Below are positions 6,509-10,959 of a stretch of DNA of 10,959 bases, piece after piece. Under the pieces are notes generated by a model. It was given only the letters and a program-made list of their open reading frames with translations. It did no database searches and was not told where the DNA came from. The stretch spans positions 1 to 10,959 of the forward strand of contig CAMAMZ010000063.1 of NCBI GenBank assembly GCA_945837185.1, in the 5' to 3' direction. The translations under genes and the position numbers were made by a program. The stretch comes from an uncultured Bacteroidales bacterium (GTDB lineage: Bacteria; Bacteroidota; Bacteroidia; Bacteroidales; Bacteroidaceae). The number at the start of each line of letters is the position of its first letter. The first letter of the stretch is position 1.

Positions 6509-7276
6509 ATGCAAATGAAGCAGTTTACCGTCGTCTGTCTTCTGGCTGCAGGTCTACTGACAGGATGCCACACGCCACATCGGATTGTTGCCGTGGAGGG
6601 GAGCCGTATACACATTGACAGTTGCTTTGATGGCAAACTCCCACAAGAGGGGGTGACCTTTTTGACACCTTACAAGAATCAAGTGGATGCTTCCATGCAA
6701 CCCGTGGTGGGCTATACAGAGACTTATATGGAAGCCGACCGACCCGAAAGCAGACTCTCAAATCTTTTGGCCGACATACTGGTATGGGCCGTGCGGCAAT
6801 GGGGCGAAGAGCCAGACTTTGCTGTCATCAACATAGGGAGTATTCGGGCTGCTTTGCCCAAAGGACCCATCACAAGAGGAGACGTGCTGGCCATGTCGCC
6901 TTTTAATAACCGTTTGTGTGTACTCACCCTATCGGGGGAAAGAGTCAGAGAACTCTTTCAACAGATTGCTGCGGCAGGAGGTGAAGGAGTGAGCCATGGG
7001 GTGCACCTGCTGATTACAAACGATGGTCGTTTATCTGCAGCCACATTGCACGGCAAGGAGATTGACCCGAAGGGAGCCTACCGCATTGCCACCATCGATT
7101 ATGTGGCGGAGGGCAACGACAAGATGGAAGCCTTCAAGGCTGCCACCCAGATGATGTCGCCACAAAGTGAAGACAACAATATAAGTTTGGTGATTATAGA
7201 CTATCTACGGGCACACCAACCGGTGCACAACGCTATAGAGGGACGTGTTGTCATGCAGAAAGGAGAAACAAAATGA
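6509..7276 (+). CDS. Lipoprotein; 5'-nucleotidase C-terminal (substrate-binding) domain as a separate protein
   Basis: The 255-residue protein starts with a lipoprotein signal (LLAAGLLTGC, lipobox Cys20), so it is probably tethered to a membrane facing the periplasm. The rest, from about residue 60, matches the C-terminal specificity domain of UshA-type nucleotidases: NIGSIRA (108-114, with the Asn-Gly-Arg used for nucleotide contacts in UshA), then the SPFNN loop (130-134) whose Phe stacks on the base. The later loop that is GGDGY in UshA reads GNDKM here (202-206), so the second stacking aromatic is not preserved. There is no metallophosphatase domain; that half is the next gene, overlapping by 4 bp. 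The start could be ATG 6515 (MKQF...), which better fits a signal peptide and the very short leader. The partner's presence argues that the two proteins form one enzyme. Confidence 0.88.
   Translation: MQMKQFTVVCLLAAGLLTGCHTPHRIVAVEGSRIHIDSCFDGKLPQEGVTFLTPYKNQVDASMQPVVGYTETYMEADRPESRLSNLLADILVWAVRQWGEEPDFAVINIGSIRAALPKGPITRGDVLAMSPFNNRLCVLTLSGERVRELFQQIAAAGGEGVSHGVHLLITNDGRLSAATLHGKEIDPKGAYRIATIDYVAEGNDKMEAFKAATQMMSPQSEDNNISLVIIDYLRAHQPVHNAIEGRVVMQKGETK
7261..7265 (+). promoter_or_regulatory. Shine-Dalgarno-like site for the metallophosphatase gene
   Basis: AGGAG ends 7 nt before the ATG at 7273, inside the last codons of the upstream gene. Bacteroidota rarely rely on such sites, so together with the ATGA overlap it supports coupled translation from 7273. 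Confidence 0.55.
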
Positions 7277-8112
7277 AGGTCAAATGGTTGGCAGCTGGTT
7301 TTATGGCATGGTGTGGTGTCCTGACTGTTGCGGCACAAACAATTACCATTCTGCATACCAACGATACGCACAGCACCGTAATGCCGCTGAACAAGCATCT
7401 TGCCGATACGTTGTTGGCCGGGAGAGGTGGCTTCCTGAGAAGGTGGGCGATGATAGAGGAGGAACGGAAGGAAGACCCGGACTTGTTGGTTTTCGATAGC
7501 GGTGATTTCTCACAGGGTTCTCCGTATTATAGCTTGTTTCATGGCGATGTGGAAGTTGGCCTGATGAATGGCATGGGGGTGAATGGGTGTACGATAGGCA
7601 ACCATGAGTTTGACTATGGTTTGGAGAATATGGCACGTCTTTTCCGGATGGCACATTTCCCCATCATCTGCTCCAACTACGAGGTGCAGGGCACTCCGCT
7701 GGAGGGTTTGGTTACACCTTATTATATATATAAGGTGAAAGGTGTTCGGATTGGCGTATTCGCGCTGGCTCCTCAATTGGACGGACTGGTGCCCCATAAG
7801 TATTACGGCAAAGTGGTATTTCATGACCCTGTTCAAACGGCAAGGCGGATGGTAAAGTTGCTACGCAAAAAGAAACGATGCGACATGGTGATATGCTTGT
7901 CGCATTTGGGTTGGATGGAGGATGATACGGGCGATCAGTCCTTGGTGCGCCAAAGCAGGGGGATTGACTTGGTGTTGGGCGGTCACAGCCATACGTATTT
8001 CAACGGCCTGCGTTACGTGAAAGACTTGGACGGAAAAGAGGTGCCCATCGACCAAAACGGCAAACATGGCATTTATGTGGGTAAGATTGTGCTAACCCTC
8101 AAACGAAAATAG
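7273..8112 (+). CDS. Secreted 5'-nucleotidase N-terminal metallophosphatase domain
   Basis: The 279-residue protein has a signal peptide (about 1-21, ending TVAA) and then a complete calcineurin-like metallophosphatase domain of the UshA/5'-nucleotidase type. The two-metal ligands are all visible: NDTH (D31, H33), SGD (D78), GNHEFD (N110, H111), SHLG (H211) and GGHSH (H238, H240). It ends just after the GKIVLTL strand, where UshA would continue through a linker into its C-terminal domain, so the specificity domain is absent and is supplied by the preceding gene. The start overlaps that gene's stop as ATGA. Likely role: periplasmic hydrolysis of nucleotides or related phosphoesters for salvage. 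A 5'-nucleotidase on its own, a UDP-sugar hydrolase or a cyclic-nucleotide phosphodiesterase are alternatives. Confidence 0.92.
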   Translation: MKVKWLAAGFMAWCGVLTVAAQTITILHTNDTHSTVMPLNKHLADTLLAGRGGFLRRWAMIEEERKEDPDLLVFDSGDFSQGSPYYSLFHGDVEVGLMNGMGVNGCTIGNHEFDYGLENMARLFRMAHFPIICSNYEVQGTPLEGLVTPYYIYKVKGVRIGVFALAPQLDGLVPHKYYGKVVFHDPVQTARRMVKLLRKKKRCDMVICLSHLGWMEDDTGDQSLVRQSRGIDLVLGGHSHTYFNGLRYVKDLDGKEVPIDQNGKHGIYVGKIVLTLKRK

Positions 8113-8158
8113 GCCACCTCCCAAATGTCCTATCATGGAGCATGCGAGAGATGGCCTA
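8110..8158. terminator. Possible bidirectional terminator between convergent genes
   Basis: TAGGCCA (8110-8116, starting in the stop codon) can pair with TGGCCTA (8152-8158), with a further small hairpin CATG-GAG-CATG inside (8134-8144). It lies in the 67-bp gap between convergent genes, where a shared terminator is expected, but it lacks a clear T-run on either strand. Confidence 0.3.
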
Positions 8159-8179
8159 CCCTCCGATAGACGGAAGATG

Positions 8180-9937
8180 TTATTTCAAATGTTTCTTGAG
8201 CATTTTGCCCAATTTGAGATAGCCGGCTTCACAAGGATGCAGACCGTCTTTGGTGAAGGCTGCGGGATCAATTTTTCCAGAACCATCTGGCAACAGCAGA
8301 CAGGAATTAAGATCGACGAGTTCTGTCTTGTCATCAATAACGAGTTTCTGCTCTAACAACTTGTTGATGCGGGCTACCTTCTTCTCACGATTGCGTGCCG
8401 GATAAATCTTCAACACATGCAACTGTGCCTGAGGCTGACGTTCACGAATCAGACGGGCCAGGTCGGCCACACCCTGCGCAATGTCTTCTTCCTTATCAGC
8501 ATAGTTGTTGATACCTATCAGGAGGCAGATGTGTTTCGGGCTGCAACCTTCCAACTCACCATGGAAAATTCGCCAGAATACATTCTCGATACGGTCCCAA
8601 CCAAAACCCATGTTGGTGACACGACGCTTGCCGAAGGTCTTCTCCCAAGCCGACAAGCCATTATTCACGCCATAAGCTGGATTGCCTCCCCAGAAATGGG
8701 TAATAGAATTGCCAATGAGCAGAATTTCGGGATCGGTGGTACGATTGAGTTCCAACACTTTGTTATGACGGATGCGCCACTCATAGCAACCATCTCTGCG
8801 CTGGGTAACAGGAGGATAACGTTTGTTGGCTGTATCTTCCGGCAACATCTCACGAATCTTCTTCTCATAGGCATCTGCATACAGGCGGCAACCGGTATCG
8901 GTAGGATGTGAGCCTTCTATCATATCATCCTCAGAGAATTTGATTTCATCTTTCGACAGGTAAAACAGGTTGGCAACACCCTCGGCCTTCAACTGCTCGT
9001 AAGCCTTGCGGAAGGCTACATTGCCACGCTGGTATTTGGCATTGACGTTAGCTCTGAAAATGCTGTCAGGAATGGGATGGCATTCTACCATCAGAATAGG
9101 CACCTGACTCTTACTGCGCAGTTTACGCACACCAGCAGTAGCACGTTTGATAATCTCATCGGGTGCAAAATTGAAACTGTTGGGCATAGGATCGAGGATA
9201 AAGGCACGAGCGTCTATCTCTGACAACATATCGAAGACTTCCGGCTCCATACGTGCAGAACCTGAAAAACCTAAGTTGATGATGGGATATTCTAATTCGC
9301 GCTCCACGATATTGGTAATCATCATACCGGGACGAGAGGCAGAGGCTCCTTGGATAATGGAACTGCCATACACGACTATCGGACGCTCAAGCGACTGCGG
9401 AATGAAATGGAAGTCAGCACCTTTGTCGATACCAATCTCCAGATATTTCAGTGTGTTATAACCGGGCAGGTACAACGTGTACTCTATGCCTCTCGACTTA
9501 TAACTGGGCACCGTCAAATTCGACCATTCATAAGTAATGGTGTCTTTTTTCCAGGAACCCATACCATGAATGCCTATCCAATGAGTCTTGCCATCTGCGG
9601 TCTTGCCATAAAGGTCTACTCCTGAATGCCCCATGGGAGGCATGTTCTTCATCCAGGCACCAGCTGTTTCCACGCCAAAACGAACACGAATAGTCTTAGA
9701 GGTAGAGCTAAACCGAATATGCATTCCCGCTCCTTGCTTCGACAGGTTCCACACGTTTTTGGGCAAGGTGGCCTGAAAACGATCGGGAATACGATGGTAG
9801 GTTTGTCCCATCTCTGCGTTCCATGCTCTGCCGCTGATGCAACATTCCGGTTCCGCCATGGGATTCTTCCACTCTACTTGCGCACTTAACTGCATGCTGG
9901 CTATGAAAGCCAACAGAAGAAGATAATAATGTTTCAT
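8180..9937 (-). CDS. Secreted protein with GxDLY domain and two tandem SGNH hydrolase domains
   Basis: The 585-residue protein has a signal peptide at 1-20 (ending LSAQ), then a beta-sandwich-like N-terminal domain containing GVDLY (106-110), the hallmark of the GxDLY domain found ahead of SGNH esterases. SGNH domain 1 (about 185-365) has GSSIIQG (Ser193 as nucleophile), NLGFSG (Gly223), LDPMPN (Asn253) and EGSHP (His344, with Glu341 where Asp is usual). SGNH domain 2 (about 400-585) has GNSIT (Ser411), NMGFG (Gly444), LIGINN (Asn477) and KDGLHP (Asp564, His567), a complete canonical set. The likely role is periplasmic deacylation, for example removing acetyl groups from glycans; the exact substrate is unknown. 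It is 89 bp downstream of the PorT-like gene, with no clear promoter between them. Confidence 0.88.
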   Translation of the reverse strand: MKHYYLLLLAFIASMQLSAQVEWKNPMAEPECCISGRAWNAEMGQTYHRIPDRFQATLPKNVWNLSKQGAGMHIRFSSTSKTIRVRFGVETAGAWMKNMPPMGHSGVDLYGKTADGKTHWIGIHGMGSWKKDTITYEWSNLTVPSYKSRGIEYTLYLPGYNTLKYLEIGIDKGADFHFIPQSLERPIVVYGSSIIQGASASRPGMMITNIVERELEYPIINLGFSGSARMEPEVFDMLSEIDARAFILDPMPNSFNFAPDEIIKRATAGVRKLRSKSQVPILMVECHPIPDSIFRANVNAKYQRGNVAFRKAYEQLKAEGVANLFYLSKDEIKFSEDDMIEGSHPTDTGCRLYADAYEKKIREMLPEDTANKRYPPVTQRRDGCYEWRIRHNKVLELNRTTDPEILLIGNSITHFWGGNPAYGVNNGLSAWEKTFGKRRVTNMGFGWDRIENVFWRIFHGELEGCSPKHICLLIGINNYADKEEDIAQGVADLARLIRERQPQAQLHVLKIYPARNREKKVARINKLLEQKLVIDDKTELVDLNSCLLLPDGSGKIDPAAFTKDGLHPCEAGYLKLGKMLKKHLK

Positions 9938-10026
9938 ACGTTTGATTTTTTATGGTGATTTAAAATTACATTGTTTTCATTGGTTGGTGAATCGCTACTG
10001 TTATTGGATGATTGGCTGTATCTCGC

Positions 10027-10773
10027 CTATTCAAAATAGAAACTGAGTACAATCATCTTGGTATGTGCCTCACACACCGATTTGGCATAAGGCAGTAGTT
10101 GCTTGTCCTTCAATTTATCGGCATGTTTGGTGTCGAGGGTATTCGTTAGGCTGAAGAGGAATTTCAATTCCGGACGCAGTTTGAAGAAAGGGAAATAGAG
10201 GTCACAGCCCACACCTACTTCCGCATACACGTCTCCTTTCTTGAGTTTTATGATGTCATCATCTTTCCCACTCAGGTTGAGCATAGGATTAACACCTGCC
10301 AAAAGGTAAGGTCGATGGTTATTGAAGCGTGGGGCAGCAAACAAAAGTTCAATGGCAGAAGAAACATAGATGCTTTTTAAATCCTGGTAGCGCACCGTTG
10401 GCACAGCTCCATCTGCAGGTGATGAATAGTTACGAAAGGCAAGGTGGCGATTGCCAAAATACAGGGCAGGAACTACACGCAACTGAAAATGCCTGCTCAA
10501 CCGTGCCTCGGCAAGTACTCCTACTGTCAACCCAATATCATAGCGGTCTTGGTCAGCGGTAATCACTGTCTCCGAAACCGTACCGTCTTCTTGTATCAAA
10601 GAAACTGGACCCACATTCACAAGTTCTATATCTTGCACGTGGCTGCCTACCAGTATACCAAAATGTAGAGGGCGCAAATCGGTATAGGGTCGGTTTTCAA
10701 CCTTTCTCTGTTGAGCTTGTAAGGGCATACAGCAGAGTGTGACAAGCAGTAGAGTATGTATATATCGTTTCAT
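10027..10773 (-). CDS. PorT-family outer-membrane beta-barrel protein
   Basis: The 248-residue protein has a signal peptide (about 1-21, ending LQAQ) followed by the PorT-like opening ENRPYTDLRPLHFGILVGSH (26-45), then alternating hydrophobic strands typical of an eight-stranded beta-barrel, including VGVLAEARLSRHFQLRVVPA, YLLAGVNPMLNLSG and VYAEVGVGCDLYFPFF, and an aromatic C terminus (LSFYFE). PorT in Porphyromonas gingivalis is required for type IX secretion, but Bacteroides and Prevotella species lacking that system or using it little also keep homologues, so a secretion role is not shown by this sequence. The first gene on the minus strand at this end, it may be co-transcribed with the SGNH gene 89 bp below. 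I did not find a convincing promoter upstream. Confidence 0.8.
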   Translation of the reverse strand: MKRYIHTLLLVTLCCMPLQAQQRKVENRPYTDLRPLHFGILVGSHVQDIELVNVGPVSLIQEDGTVSETVITADQDRYDIGLTVGVLAEARLSRHFQLRVVPALYFGNRHLAFRNYSSPADGAVPTVRYQDLKSIYVSSAIELLFAAPRFNNHRPYLLAGVNPMLNLSGKDDDIIKLKKGDVYAEVGVGCDLYFPFFKLRPELKFLFSLTNTLDTKHADKLKDKQLLPYAKSVCEAHTKMIVLSFYFE

Positions 10774-10887
10774 TGACTACAAGGATAACGTGCGAGGTTA
10801 AAAGTTATTGCGCAACTTATTTATTTCGAAATCATATAAATAATCTAAATATCATTCACTATTTATAGGTATATGAAAATTAAATTG

Positions 10888-10895
10888 TACCTTTG
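10888..10895 (+). promoter_or_regulatory. Promoter-like -7 box facing out of the right edge
   Basis: TACCTTTG followed by CAACAAAC is an exact TAnnTTTG match in an AT-rich region divergent from the PorT-like gene, but no TTTG is found at the right distance upstream. A short hairpin-capable stretch (GGGT/ACCC, 10910-10924) follows. The start of a plus-strand gene beyond the window is plausible. Confidence 0.4.
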
Positions 10896-10959
10896 CAACA
10901 AACATCAATGGGTAGTTTCCACCCTGTATGGTATATATTATTAACAAATAAATATTTTG

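Noticed and set aside
6509..8112. Single 5'-nucleotidase gene broken by a frameshift
   Set aside because: The halves are in reversed order, each has its own export signal and proper start, and they overlap as ATGA, so this is a genuine two-gene operon.
10908..10959. Start of a protein-coding gene at the right edge
   Set aside because: Only 17 codons before the edge, composition is AT-rich leader-like, and nothing in it resembles a known N terminus or signal peptide.

Overview
The window looks like chromosomal DNA of a gut or oral Bacteroidales bacterium (Bacteroides/Phocaeicola/Prevotella-like). The basis is a Bacteroidota-type ribosomal protein L19, a PorT-like outer-membrane protein, Bacteroidales-style secreted carbohydrate-active enzymes, and several matches to the Bacteroides promoter consensus (TTTG, about 20 nt, then TAnnTTTG) in place of strong Shine-Dalgarno sites. 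Genus and species cannot be fixed from this sequence alone.

Layout: positions 1-353 contain no convincing gene, but hold a compact nested repeat (about 123-195) and an intrinsic terminator (278-314). Six genes lie on the minus strand. Read in their own direction from the right they are: a PorT-family beta-barrel protein (10773-10027), a secreted protein with two SGNH-hydrolase domains (9937-8180), a GH123/DUF4091-like secreted glycosidase (6270-4510), a secreted, divergent SGNH-like protein (4329-2962, or from 4236), ribosomal protein L19 (2801-2439) and a secreted GH127-like beta-L-arabinofuranosidase (2225-354). A two-gene plus-strand operon (6509-8112) is inserted between them. It encodes the two halves of a UshA-type 5'-nucleotidase in reversed order, with a 4-bp ATGA overlap. 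The right edge carries a plus-strand promoter-like box facing out of the window.

The four enzymes on the minus strand (GH127, GH123-like, two SGNH proteins) all carry export signals. They fit removal of arabinofuranose, N-acetyl-hexosamine-type and acyl decorations from host or plant glycans. No SusC/SusD pair, sensor or sigma/anti-sigma gene is present, and most genes have their own promoter-like element, so this looks like scattered accessory hydrolases around housekeeping genes and not a classical polysaccharide utilisation locus.

The most interesting signals are non-coding. They are a contiguous three-way-junction fold in the short rplS 5' leader (candidate L19 autoregulatory leader), near-identical promoter cores for rplS and the neighbouring SGNH-like gene, a repeat plus palindrome module in the divergent promoter region at 6318-6458, and the nested 19-bp inverted/23-bp direct repeat at the left edge. 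I saw no defence system, CRISPR array, insertion sequence, tRNA or rRNA.
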